NCBI RefSeq assembly: GCF_001038625.1
Contig: NZ_CP011803.1
Location: 2,480,001-2,544,000 of the forward strand
DNA length: 64,000 nucleotides
From: Clostridium carboxidivorans P7
GTDB lineage: Bacteria > Bacillota > Clostridia > Clostridiales > Clostridiaceae
Direction: 5' to 3'
The notes under the pieces were generated by a model, which saw only the letters and a program-made list of their open reading frames with translations, did no database searches and was not told the DNA's origin. Of this stretch, positions 55,612-63,988 are shown one piece after another. Every line of letters begins with the position of its first letter. Within the stretch, counting starts at the first letter, position 1. Both the position numbers and the translations under genes were made by a program.

Positions 55612-56232
55612 TTATTTAATATATTCTCTAAGCAACCTTTTGAATCCATTCAGATTATATTCATAAGAAAATCTTACTACGTTCCTTCGTTCATTAACTT
55701 CCATATCACCTTCCAATGAATCCAATAATAGATTAAGCATATTATCAAATACCATTCTTATAATTTTGTAACTTTGAACCATATCACAATTATTCAACCC
55801 ACACTTCTGTAAAAATGCAATTTCATGTTGTGTCATATTTTCCATTATTTCTTCTTTCAAATTCTCATATCTTGTTCCGTTACTATATCTAAGTAAAATT
55901 AATAATCTCTTTCTCTTTCCTATTAAATCATCTATTCTTCTATGAGTTGGAAGATACCTTTCTAAGTTTTGCTGATTTTTCAAAAAAGCTTTTGTTAATA
56001 TTGGAAATATTCTAGAATTATAATCTCTCAATATATCTGCAAAAGATTGCGGTAAAACAGTATAAAATAACTCTTCTTTGTTCTTAAAATAAATATAAAT
56101 ATTGCCTACAGAAATATTTGCTTTTGCAGCAATATGACTCATTTTCGTATTTAAGTATCCTTTTTCTAAAAATATATCTATTGCTGCATTTTCAATTGCT
56201 TTTTTGACCTCATCTTTTTTTACTTGAACCAT
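55612..56232 (-). CDS. TetR/AcrR family regulator of the FabG/MaoC operon
   Basis: A 206-residue TetR regulator. The HTH is in MVQVKKDEVKKAIENAAIDI, FLEKGYLNTKMSHIAAKANI, SVGNIYIYFKNKEELFYTVL. The start at 56232 has GGAGAG five bases upstream; an extended frame of 24 codons is not supported. It is clearly paralogous to the regulator at 58608-59219 (same MVQxKKD start, HTH, and GTRYE(N/S)xKxE segment). The C-terminal ligand domains differ. It is first in an operon with the FabG and MaoC genes and probably represses it. Confidence 0.86.
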   Translation of the reverse strand: MVQVKKDEVKKAIENAAIDIFLEKGYLNTKMSHIAAKANISVGNIYIYFKNKEELFYTVLPQSFADILRDYNSRIFPILTKAFLKNQQNLERYLPTHRRIDDLIGKRKRLLILLRYSNGTRYENLKEEIMENMTQHEIAFLQKCGLNNCDMVQSYKIIRMVFDNMLNLLLDSLEGDMEVNERRNVVRFSYEYNLNGFKRLLREYIK

Positions 56233-56312
56233 TTTACTCTCCATTATCTTAAAACTGAATTTATAATTCATTTTTATATTAGTACTAAATAATCCAATTG
56301 TCAATTATAAAT

Positions 56313-56366
56313 AAAAAAAGTACCCTTAAGGCTTATGTTTTAAAGCTTTAGGAGTGCTCCGTTTAG
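56313..56366 (-). terminator. Hairpin repeat, copy D
   Basis: On the minus strand GGAGCACTCCTAAAGCTTTA leads into AAAACATAAGCC and a complementary arm ending GGGTACTTTTTTT. It is the fourth copy of the family, and it lies about 8 bases after the stop of the gene at 56374. Confidence 0.65.
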
Positions 56367-56373
56367 ATTTTAT

Positions 56374-56919
56374 TTAATTAGTACCTAAATTTTCTTTAAA
56401 GATATTTAAATATTTCATAACTAATGAATTGTCAAATCCAACTCCATGGTTAATACTATTTGCCATATCCAACATTTCATCCGCAAAATTACAATAAGAA
56501 AAATTTGTTTTTTGCATATCCTTGTCTATTTGTTCATTATTATATCTTATAGTACCCATAACAGCTATAATACCTGTTTCAAATTCTTTTCTCTGCTGCA
56601 GTGGCATTTGTTCCAGCATCTCTCTCCATGCTTTTCTTACATATGATGGTGCTGAAGGTGGTGGAAAACCAAGAGTTCTCATATCACGTCTATAATAATC
56701 CAATGAATGATGGACCATATCTAGCCCTGCTTTTTCAAATTCTTTAAATTGAAGCTTATCTTCATCATCCAATTTACCATTTAAAGCTTCATTATACTCA
56801 TCATACTCATCTACTTTTTCATCTAACACTTTACTGAAGCTTTGTTGTTTATTTTCTTTTTTCTTATTATTAGTAATATTATTGTTTTGAATATTTGATG
56901 TATTAATTTGTATTGACAT
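56374..56919 (-). CDS. Protein of unknown function, 181 residues
   Basis: I do not recognise the family. It begins with an Asn-rich unstructured segment (MSIQINTSNIQNNNITNNKK), followed by an acidic helix (residues about 30-60) and a conserved-looking helical domain with LDMVHHSLDYYRRDMRTLGF, PPPSAPSYVRKAWREMLEQM and PLQQRKEFETGIIAVMGTIR. There is no signal peptide or membrane segment. AAAGGAG precedes the ATG. The composition of its first 25 residues is like that of the proteins at 28408-28842 and 29875-30576, which may point to a shared localisation, but this is only an impression. Confidence 0.6.
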   Translation of the reverse strand: MSIQINTSNIQNNNITNNKKKENKQQSFSKVLDEKVDEYDEYNEALNGKLDDEDKLQFKEFEKAGLDMVHHSLDYYRRDMRTLGFPPPSAPSYVRKAWREMLEQMPLQQRKEFETGIIAVMGTIRYNNEQIDKDMQKTNFSYCNFADEMLDMANSINHGVGFDNSLVMKYLNIFKENLGTN

Positions 56920-57059
56920 AGATATCTCCTTTCAAAAAGTTGTTACACTTTTGTTATCGAAATAAATATCCTATACTTAACAATTTTGGTTTAAATTATA
57001 TTAATACACAAATATACTTCCATATACACTATACAATTCTTCAAGATTGTGCTATTAGC

Positions 57060-57974
57060 TTAACTCAATATAAGGCTCCAAATAGGCACGGACAATAAAG
57101 TCATAACAGTAGAAAACACCACCAATTTTGTACCAAATACATAGTCTCCATCATATTTAGCTGCTAAAATAGCTGTAGTGCTCCCTGCTGGCATTCCTGT
57201 TAAAATAACTGCTACACCAATAATAAGCTTATCAATTCCAGCTAGTTTACATCCAAGAAACACCAATCCAGGAATAATTACAAGTCTGATTACAGTAAAA
57301 TATATAACGTCCTTATTAATCATAGTTTTTAAATCATCAACTTCTGCTATAATACAGCCTATCAATATCATGGTAAGTGCTGTAGTACACTGCCCTAAAT
57401 TACTTATAGTTTTCTCCATAAATGCAGGTAGATGTATTCTTGTAATCATTAACAAAAATCCAATGTAAACAGCTATCATACAAGGATGCAGTACTACTTT
57501 TTTAATTGCTGATTTTTTGTCAGTTTCATTTGTAAACTGTGATAATCCAGCTGACCACATAGCAATTCTATTGGGAATGCAAAAAATAGACGAATACATA
57601 AGCCCTGTTGCTCCAAATATACCTTGTGCAATAGGATTACCTAAAAAACCTGAATTGGATACAAGTGTTCCATATTTGAAAATCTTTCTTTTTCTTATAT
57701 CATAACTATTAAAAGCAAACTTACAGATAATATAAGAAAGGATTTGTGCAAGTGTAGCAATCACTATGATAACTACAAATTTTTTTAGTACTGCCATATT
57801 GAAATCAATTCTGAAGGAAGTAATTATATTACAGGGTAAAATAAGATTTAAAACCAATTCAGTTAATACTGATTTCGCCTTTTCTGTAAGTACTCCCTTT
57901 TTCCTCATAAACACTCCAATAATCACAATTAAAAACATTGTACCTTGGAGTGTCCACATTACATTAAAATCCAT
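57060..57974 (-). CDS. AEC family transporter (auxin efflux carrier-like permease)
   Basis: A 304-residue membrane protein with about ten segments in two halves. It contains the family features LTELVLNLILPCNIITSF, SNSGFLGNPIAQGIFGATGL, ALTMILIGCIIAEVDDL and AVILTGMPAGSTTAILAAKY (the broken-helix motif of the second half). Bacterial members export or import malate or malonate and related anions; the substrate is not readable. AAAGGAAG precedes the ATG. It stands alone between the unknown gene at 56374 and the PilZ gene. Confidence 0.87.
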   Translation of the reverse strand: MDFNVMWTLQGTMFLIVIIGVFMRKKGVLTEKAKSVLTELVLNLILPCNIITSFRIDFNMAVLKKFVVIIVIATLAQILSYIICKFAFNSYDIRKRKIFKYGTLVSNSGFLGNPIAQGIFGATGLMYSSIFCIPNRIAMWSAGLSQFTNETDKKSAIKKVVLHPCMIAVYIGFLLMITRIHLPAFMEKTISNLGQCTTALTMILIGCIIAEVDDLKTMINKDVIYFTVIRLVIIPGLVFLGCKLAGIDKLIIGVAVILTGMPAGSTTAILAAKYDGDYVFGTKLVVFSTVMTLLSVPIWSLILS

Positions 57975-58018
57975 TAATTTTGCTTCCTTTCCTTTTGTCA
58001 GGTGCTCATAAAGTTGAG

Positions 58019-58378
58019 TTATAATAAATCCTGCTTTAACATTTCCCTATAAATGTGTTTTATGGCTACGAATTGGCCACCAATAAAGTATCCCTCATCA
58101 TATAAATTAATATGAACTACTTTAACAATAGCAGGTATAGTCATTTTATTATACTTAAATATCACTTCTAGTATATCATCTATCTCAAACTTTGTGATTG
58201 ATATAAATCCTATACCTGAAATAGAAATATCCACAGTTATTCTTTCCAAATTAACATGTTTAGAATTTACACTCATAATTCTTAAAATATCGTCATAGCT
58301 ATGCCTCTTATTTATTCTACGATCTTTTTTAAATATCTGGTCTCTATCAAACAAGTAACTAAAATTATTCTTTTTCAT
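58019..58378 (-). CDS. PilZ domain protein (cyclic-di-GMP receptor)
   Basis: A 119-residue single-domain PilZ protein. The nucleotide-binding motifs are both present: DRRINKRHSYDD (the RxxxR loop, residues about 20-31) and TVDISISGIGFIS (the D/N-x-S-x-x-G motif, about 48-60). It should bind cyclic di-GMP and act on a partner protein, as small stand-alone PilZ proteins do in motility and surface control. No diguanylate cyclase is nearby; the only related sequence is the broken EAL fragment at 20208-20387. The ribosome site upstream (GCGAGTG) is weak. Confidence 0.82.
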   Translation of the reverse strand: MKKNNFSYLFDRDQIFKKDRRINKRHSYDDILRIMSVNSKHVNLERITVDISISGIGFISITKFEIDDILEVIFKYNKMTIPAIVKVVHINLYDEGYFIGGQFVAIKHIYREMLKQDLL

Positions 58379-58607
58379 ACTATCACTCGCTTTTCCATAA
58401 ATATTAAAATAACGACATGATGATACTCTTCATACATTATGTTTTTAAAAATATTATATCATATTGTAGAAATTTGGTACAATATTTAATCCATAATTAA
58501 TCTATGAAATCAAAATTTTCCACTATCAACTCTAGACAATTGGAAAAGGAAGGAGTATAATGCAATCAAAAGCGAATTTATAATTCTCTTTTGTAGGAGG
58601 TACAAAT

Positions 58608-59219
58608 ATGGTTCAATATAAAAAAGACGATATTAAAGAAAAAATCGATAATGCAGCATTAAAAATCTTTGTAGAGAAAGGTTATGAAAAAACAAAAATT
58701 TCTAACATTGCAACAGAATCAAATGTTTCAGTTGGAAATATATATAGGTACTACAAGAGCAAAGAAGAAATATTTTATTCAATAGCTCCTGAAAGTGTCT
58801 TAGAAAACTTGAAAAGTATCTTGATTAATAAACTTACATTTGCAAAGGACAAAACGGCAAATGAACTAAACTCAAAGAATGATTTTCAACTTGTAAATGA
58901 AGAATTTATTGATTATATGATTAAAAACAGAGAACAAATTTTAATAATGTTTAATGGAAGCAAAGGTACAAGATATGAAAGTATAAAGGATGAAGCTATA
59001 AATTATATGATAAAAAATATAAAGGAAAACTATTCAAAAGAAAATAATAAAATTATCTATAATTCCATGAATTATAATATCATTAAAATCATATATGAAA
59101 ATTTGATTTCAATGATGATACAAGTTCTTAAGGAGTCACATTCTCCTGAAGACATAAAAAAGTCATTTAAAATTATAAATCTTTATCATCTATTTGGAGT
59201 TACTAATTTATTTAAATAA
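58608..59219 (+). CDS. TetR/AcrR family regulator of the EFR1/FMN-binding operon
   Basis: A 203-residue TetR protein with HTH MVQYKKDDIKEKIDNAALKI, FVEKGYEKTKISNIATESNV, SVGNIYRYYKSKEEIFYSI. It is paralogous to the regulator at 55612-56232. GTAGGAGGT precedes the ATG. The EFR1 gene begins 27 bases downstream in the same direction and is followed by the FMN-binding membrane protein, so it heads a three-gene operon. Autoregulation is likely. The ligand is unknown. Confidence 0.87.
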   Translation: MVQYKKDDIKEKIDNAALKIFVEKGYEKTKISNIATESNVSVGNIYRYYKSKEEIFYSIAPESVLENLKSILINKLTFAKDKTANELNSKNDFQLVNEEFIDYMIKNREQILIMFNGSKGTRYESIKDEAINYMIKNIKENYSKENNKIIYNSMNYNIIKIIYENLISMMIQVLKESHSPEDIKKSFKIINLYHLFGVTNLFK

Positions 59220-59246
59220 TTAATGAAAAGTAAGGAGTGTTATGAA

Positions 59247-60044
59247 ATGAAAACCACAATATATTATTTTACCGCTACAGGAAACAGCTTGGACGTTGCT
59301 AGAAGTATTGAAGAATCCCTTGAGGAAACTGAACTTATATCTATACCTAAATTAAGTAATCATGAAATTGTAACACCTGCCACAAAAAAAGTAGGCTTTG
59401 TATTTCCAGTATATGACTATAGTATTCCCCTTGTAGTAAAAGATTTTTTAAGCAAATTGGATTTATCTAATACAAGCTATATTTTTGCTGCAGTAACCTG
59501 CAATTTCTTACCTGGCCTTGCACTTGACAAAGTTGGTTCTATATTAAAAGAAAAGAAAAAGAAATTAAATAGTGGATTTGTCATAAAAATGCCTGGAACT
59601 TATATAGCTATGTATGGTGCAAATTCAGAAAAAACTCAAATAAAAAAATTCAAACAAAAGGATAAAAAAGTTATTACAATTATAGATTGCATAAAAAACT
59701 GCAAGGATCATGGTATTGAAAAAAGTAAATTAATTATTGATAGACTTTTAGCACCAAAGTTTGAAAAATCTATGGACAACTTTTCTACTAAAGACAGCAG
59801 CTTTTGTGTTGATGACAATTGTATAGGATGTGGAATTTGCAGCAAAGTTTGTGCCTTTGACAATATTAAAATCATAGATGGCAAACCTAATTGGCAGCAT
59901 AAATGTCAGCAATGTTTTGCCTGCATACACTTATGTCCAAAAACTTCTATACAAATAGGAAAGAATACAGTAAATAAAAAAAGGTACAAGAATCCTAATG
60001 TTTCCATGCAGGATATTATAAGTGCAAATAGTTCACTTAAATAA
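59247..60044 (+). CDS. EFR1 family ferredoxin (flavodoxin + 2x[4Fe-4S])
   Basis: A 265-residue protein. Residues 1-about 180 form a flavodoxin domain with YYFTATGNSLDVARSIEESL as phosphate loop and GFVFPVYDYSIPLVVKDFLS. Residues about 195-245 carry two [4Fe-4S] motifs, CIGCGICSKVCAFDNI and CQQCFACIHLCP. The start at 59247 uses AAGGAG nine bases upstream. The first motif ends CAFDN rather than CP. It is the cytoplasmic electron carrier of a cassette with a TetR regulator and a membrane FMN-binding protein 14 bases downstream, which could be its electron acceptor. Confidence 0.85.
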   Translation: MKTTIYYFTATGNSLDVARSIEESLEETELISIPKLSNHEIVTPATKKVGFVFPVYDYSIPLVVKDFLSKLDLSNTSYIFAAVTCNFLPGLALDKVGSILKEKKKKLNSGFVIKMPGTYIAMYGANSEKTQIKKFKQKDKKVITIIDCIKNCKDHGIEKSKLIIDRLLAPKFEKSMDNFSTKDSSFCVDDNCIGCGICSKVCAFDNIKIIDGKPNWQHKCQQCFACIHLCPKTSIQIGKNTVNKKRYKNPNVSMQDIISANSSLK

Positions 60045-60058
60045 AATGGAGGTAAAAA

Positions 60059-60952
60059 ATGAATAAAGACTACACTCTAAATAACAGCTGTCAAAAATTA
60101 TTGAAAGCAGTTCACATTATTTTAGCTGCAAGTGTACTAGGAGGACTAATTTCAATCTTAAGTCTTCTTTTACTAAAACAAACTAAAAATTTTCAAGGAA
60201 ACACTTTTCCAATAGATTTAGGAATACTTAAAATATTTACTTGGGCAGTAAACTATGCTTTTTTAATTTTACTCATAACTGCATTTGTATATAGTCTATT
60301 TACAGAATGGGGATTTGTTAAGTATAGATGGATAACTTTAAAATGGTTCCTTGTGCTCATTATATTTGCAATGACTTGGGTGGGATTTGGACCTTCTATT
60401 AATGGAATGACCTCTATATCAGATATAGGTTTAAACAATTCTGTTATGAAAAGTGAATATTTAAACTTTCAAAACAAAGCATTAATTTATACATCTATAG
60501 AATTGTGTATAATGATACTCATTGCTTTAATTTCTATTTTCAAACCTTTTGGAAAAAGAGAAATAAAACACCCTGTAAAGCAGAAAACTATTATAATGAT
60601 TGTGCTTCCTATATTTATAATTGGTATTGGATTTGTAGCTGTAAGTGATATTAATTTGAATAAAATTAGACATATGCCTATAGAAAATGTAAACCTCTCA
60701 AAAATTAATGATGGTACATATAAAGGAAAAGCAGACGTTGGTAATTCCATATATAAAGTAGAAGTAAAAGTTGTAAATCATAAAATTGTTAATATTAAAA
60801 GTATAGATAATCGCAAAAGCCCCTATGTAACTTATGCAGAAGGAGTATTTCCCAAAATCATTAAAGAACAAAAAATAAATGTTGATGCTGTTACTGGAGC
60901 CACCACTACTAGTAAGGCATTTATGAAATCCGTTGAAAATGCTCTAAAATAG
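60059..60952 (+). CDS. Membrane protein with C-terminal FMN-binding (flavinylation) domain
   Basis: A 297-residue protein. Residues 1-about 205 contain four to five membrane segments (LLKAVHIILAASVLGGLISI, FTWAVNYAFLILLITAFVYS, WITLKWFLVLIIFAMTWVGF, TSIELCIMILIALISIF, then IIMIVLPIFIIGIGFVAV). The rest is an FMN_bind domain with INDGTYKGKADVGNSIYKVE and DAVTGATTTSKAF at 276-288, the D-x-x-T-G-A-T motif where ApbE links FMN covalently to a Thr. The domain lies after an odd-numbered last segment and probably faces outside. The membrane part is not NqrC/RnfG-like and I do not recognise it. GGAGGT precedes the ATG. Confidence 0.8.
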   Translation: MNKDYTLNNSCQKLLKAVHIILAASVLGGLISILSLLLLKQTKNFQGNTFPIDLGILKIFTWAVNYAFLILLITAFVYSLFTEWGFVKYRWITLKWFLVLIIFAMTWVGFGPSINGMTSISDIGLNNSVMKSEYLNFQNKALIYTSIELCIMILIALISIFKPFGKREIKHPVKQKTIIMIVLPIFIIGIGFVAVSDINLNKIRHMPIENVNLSKINDGTYKGKADVGNSIYKVEVKVVNHKIVNIKSIDNRKSPYVTYAEGVFPKIIKEQKINVDAVTGATTTSKAFMKSVENALK

Positions 60953-60955
60953 AAA

Positions 60956-60994
60956 AACTACAGAAAGTGGACTCTCACCTTCTGTAGTTTTTTT
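60956..60994 (+). terminator. Terminator of the TetR/EFR1/FMN-binding operon
   Basis: AACTACAGAAAGTG pairs with ACCTTCTGTAGTT around a short loop and is followed by a run of seven Ts. It starts a few bases after the stop codon at 60952. Confidence 0.8.
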
Positions 60995-61048
60995 CATAAT
61001 ATCTAACAATATCTTTTATTTAATACAACCGTATAATAGCCAAACAGT

Positions 61049-62443
61049 TTAACTAAGCAATTTAGTAGCTTCCTTTTTATTTAATCCACATCCATACCAA
61101 GCTGCAATTAAAAGTAGTATCCATATAACTCCAACTATAGCTGGAATTCTTGTATCTGCTCCCATGCACATTGAAACAAATACCCCAACTAAGAATATCA
61201 TAGTGATGATGCCTGAAGCTGGATAAAGTACTGTTTTGAACTTCAAATTTTTAACCTGTTCAGGTGTAAGACTCTTTCTAAATTTAATCTGAGTGTAAAC
61301 AATCATGAACCAAGCAAATATACCTGCAAATGTTCCTACACTTGTAACATAAGTAAATGCTTTACCAGGAGCAACGTAGTTTAATATAACTCCGATTAAC
61401 ATAAATGCTACTGAAGTAAGTATTCCATTCTTAGGAACGTTAGTTGAACTAAGCTTTGCAAAGCACTTAGGTGCTTGTCCCTGTAATGAAAGATTGTATA
61501 GCATACGTCCAGTTGTAAATATACCTGAATTACATGATGATGATGCTGCTGTAAGTACAACGAAGTTTATTATACCAGCTGCTGCACCTATACCAAGTTT
61601 AGCAAATGTAAGAACAAACGGACTTCCTGTTGTTCCTATGCTGTCCCAAGCATAAAGTGACATTATAACAAATAATGCACCAATATAGAAAATCATTACT
61701 CGCATGAAAACACTGTTTATAGCTGTTGGTATTACTTTTTCAGGATTTTTTGCCTCTCCAGCTGTAACACCTATAAGCTCAACTCCTACGAAAGCAAAGG
61801 AAACCATAGTCAAAGTTGATATAGGTCCCATAATTCCTTTAGGGAAGAAACCGCCGTGAGCAGTCAAGTTTGAAATGCCAATTGGAACTCCTTTATTTCC
61901 TAAACCAAATGCTATCATAGCTATACCAACTATAATCATAATAACTATTGTAGCAACTTTTATAAGTGCAAACCAAAATTCAATTTCTCCAAATGCTTTT
62001 GCTGCAGTTAAATTTACACCTGTAAGTATGCAAATAGCAACAAGTGCTGATACCCATTGTGGCACATTTGGAAACCAAAAGTTAATATAAATACCTACTG
62101 CTGTAACTTCTGCCATACAAGTTACCACCCACATTATCCAGTATGTCCATCCTGTTAGATAGCCTGCAAGAGGGCTTACGTAGTCGTTTGCATATGCACT
62201 GAATGATCCTGCAACTGGATGTTCAACAGCCATTTCACCAAGAGCACGCATGATAAAAAATATAATTATTCCTGCAACACCATAAGTAATTAATATAGCT
62301 GGACCTGCAGCTTTAATAGCTGTTGCTGACCCTAGGAACAAACCAACTCCGATAGCTCCACCAATTGCCATCATTTTAATGTGTCTTTCTTCAAGACCAC
62401 GTTCTAGGTTTTCGCCTGTTTGAGCTTGAACTTCGTTATTCAT
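61049..62443 (-). CDS. Amino acid permease (APC superfamily)
   Basis: A 464-residue transporter with twelve membrane segments. The first helix motif is KMMAIGGAIGVGLFLGSATA, with AGPAILITYGVAGIIIFFIM and RALGEMAVEHPVAGSFSAYA, typical of the amino acid transporter family that includes GABA, proline, histidine and D-serine/glycine permeases (GabP, ProY, CycA). SFAFVGVELIGVTAGEAKNP and SSSCNSGIFTTGRMLYNLSL are further family marks. It imports an amino acid with H+ or Na+. AAGGAAGGAG precedes the ATG. Substrate cannot be assigned. Confidence 0.9.
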   Translation of the reverse strand: MNNEVQAQTGENLERGLEERHIKMMAIGGAIGVGLFLGSATAIKAAGPAILITYGVAGIIIFFIMRALGEMAVEHPVAGSFSAYANDYVSPLAGYLTGWTYWIMWVVTCMAEVTAVGIYINFWFPNVPQWVSALVAICILTGVNLTAAKAFGEIEFWFALIKVATIVIMIIVGIAMIAFGLGNKGVPIGISNLTAHGGFFPKGIMGPISTLTMVSFAFVGVELIGVTAGEAKNPEKVIPTAINSVFMRVMIFYIGALFVIMSLYAWDSIGTTGSPFVLTFAKLGIGAAAGIINFVVLTAASSSCNSGIFTTGRMLYNLSLQGQAPKCFAKLSSTNVPKNGILTSVAFMLIGVILNYVAPGKAFTYVTSVGTFAGIFAWFMIVYTQIKFRKSLTPEQVKNLKFKTVLYPASGIITMIFLVGVFVSMCMGADTRIPAIVGVIWILLLIAAWYGCGLNKKEATKLLS

Positions 62444-63180
62444 TTTACTTACTCCTTCCTTAACAAGAAAAAATTGGTACCTTCAAAACCATAAATCTAC
62501 TAAGATTTCAGTTTTTTCAAGTTATATCAAAAAGAATTTGCCTCACTTGCTATTGAATATGAATTGTCATATCTAAAATATATATTGTGAAGTAATCTTT
62601 ATGAACGAATTAAAACTCATGACAAATAAAATAATTCCGTCTTTTTAAAATATTCAATTTCAAGTAAATTGTCTATTTTATACTTTTCTGTTTTCAAATT
62701 ATTCAATTTATACAATATTCTTTCTTCATTTTATATAATCATTCCAATATTGTCAATAACGACATAAACAATAAAAAGTATCCTCTCCTACAGAATTATG
62801 CGAAAAAACCTCAACTAGCTACAACTAACTACAAATAACTACAACTTTAAAGCTAATTTTACCTAGTATAGATTTTCTTTATCTATTTTTATAAAATCTA
62901 ATTTGAAAATTTTATGATGCCTATTTGATTTTTTTCCAACAACTTATAATGAAATTGTGAAACGTTTAACCTTTGTGTAATCATTTGTTTCATAAAATAA
63001 ACAATTTCGAAATTTAACGTTATATCATTAACTAAGTCGAAATAACTAACCTTTCTTATGTAACTTTCTTATATCTTTTAATACTTGTTCGATCTCATAT
63101 TTTTAAAAATTACACTTGAGAAATTTAGCATCTTATACTTGCTAAGTTCTTAATAGAAAAATACTGTAGAATACGCTAAT
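62444..63180. other. Gene-free AT-rich interval
   Basis: About 740 bases without a supported gene. A run of related units, CTACAAC/TAACTAC, occurs at 62816-62846 but is too short to be a true array. I looked for riboswitch and T-box patterns ahead of the amino acid permease and found none. Stops are dense in all frames. Confidence 0.5.
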
Positions 63181-63228
63181 AAGCAACTTTTAACTGTATA
63201 TTAGATATAATACAGTTGAAAGTTGCTT
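63181..63228 (-). terminator. Terminator of the gene at 63289
   Basis: AAGCAACTTTTAACTGTAT pairs with ACAGTTGAAAGTTGCTT around a loop of about 12 bases; the stem is long with one or two wobble pairs. Confidence 0.55.
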
Positions 63229-63288
63229 CTCTTACTTTCACTTACATTGTTTCATTTTTAAATAAAAAACTTTTCTCTTTCAAAACTT

Positions 63289-63780
63289 CTAACACATTAC
63301 AATAATTTTATATGGTGTGGTTTGTGCTGGTATACTCATTGTAGTAAAACCATAAACAACAAGTAGATTGTGATTGGCAGGATTTTTAGTAAAAGCTTGA
63401 TCATTTTTAAGTATTATCTTAGTACATTGTGAAATATTTAATTTTAATTTATTATCATTGCTCACCAACTGTCTGTTAAAATATGACACTTTCACTTTTT
63501 GATATTGTGTATCTCTTGCCATAACAATTGCTCTAAATTGAGGTGGAAAAATCATAGGAACTGGTGCATTTGCATCATAAAATCCAGTTACCATATCCCC
63601 TATTCTAAGCATTACATGATCTACAAAATAAGTATCTGGTGATACCACAAATTTTACTAAGTCTCCATATCTATTTTGTACAGATATTAATTTATAGCAT
63701 CCTAATTGCTCTCCATTTGGTTGTACCCAAAAGTCATCAATCATAATAACTTTACCATGAAAAGATTGAAAATTTATCAT
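63289..63780 (-). CDS. Conserved clostridial protein of unknown function, 163 residues
   Basis: Begins MINFQSFHGKVIMIDDFWVQ and contains VSPDTYFVDHVMLRIGDMVT, GFYDANAPVPMIFPPQFRAI and a C-terminus FTTMSIPAQTTPYKIIVMC. I recognise this as a protein repeatedly seen in clostridial genomes and always annotated as hypothetical. The run of strands and turns (YDANAPVPxxxPPQ) suggests a compact beta-barrel, perhaps of OB type. There is no signal peptide. The start at 63780 has TAGGAGTG upstream; an ATG eight codons earlier overlaps that site. Role unknown. Confidence 0.6.
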   Translation of the reverse strand: MINFQSFHGKVIMIDDFWVQPNGEQLGCYKLISVQNRYGDLVKFVVSPDTYFVDHVMLRIGDMVTGFYDANAPVPMIFPPQFRAIVMARDTQYQKVKVSYFNRQLVSNDNKLKLNISQCTKIILKNDQAFTKNPANHNLLVVYGFTTMSIPAQTTPYKIIVMC

Positions 63781-63948
63781 TTTCCCACTCCTATTTAAAC
63801 TCATATCTTATATAAATTATGCATTTTTTAAGCACTTTGTTACATAATACCCTTCATATTTTTAAAGGAAATAATAAATATATATATATAAGTGAATAAA
63901 TTAACCATCTGATTAACAGTAGGAAATCATCTTTAACAAAAAATGCCA

Positions 63949-63988
63949 AGAAGTTTATCGCATACTTTTTAATATACGATAAACTTCT
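63949..63988. terminator. Hairpin near the right edge
   Basis: AGAAGTTTATCG and CGATAAACTTCT form a perfect 12-bp stem with a 16-base loop. It may terminate a gene beyond the window. The remaining edge sequence, 63781-63948, has no supported gene. Confidence 0.5.

Noticed and set aside
62816..62846. Tandem CTACAACTA-like units considered as a repeat array or iteron
   Set aside because: Only three to four short imperfect units are present, with no origin features such as dnaA boxes nearby.
62444..63288. Search for a riboswitch or T-box ahead of the amino acid permease
   Set aside because: No T-box sequence, lysine, glycine or other aptamer core could be found in the 800-base interval.
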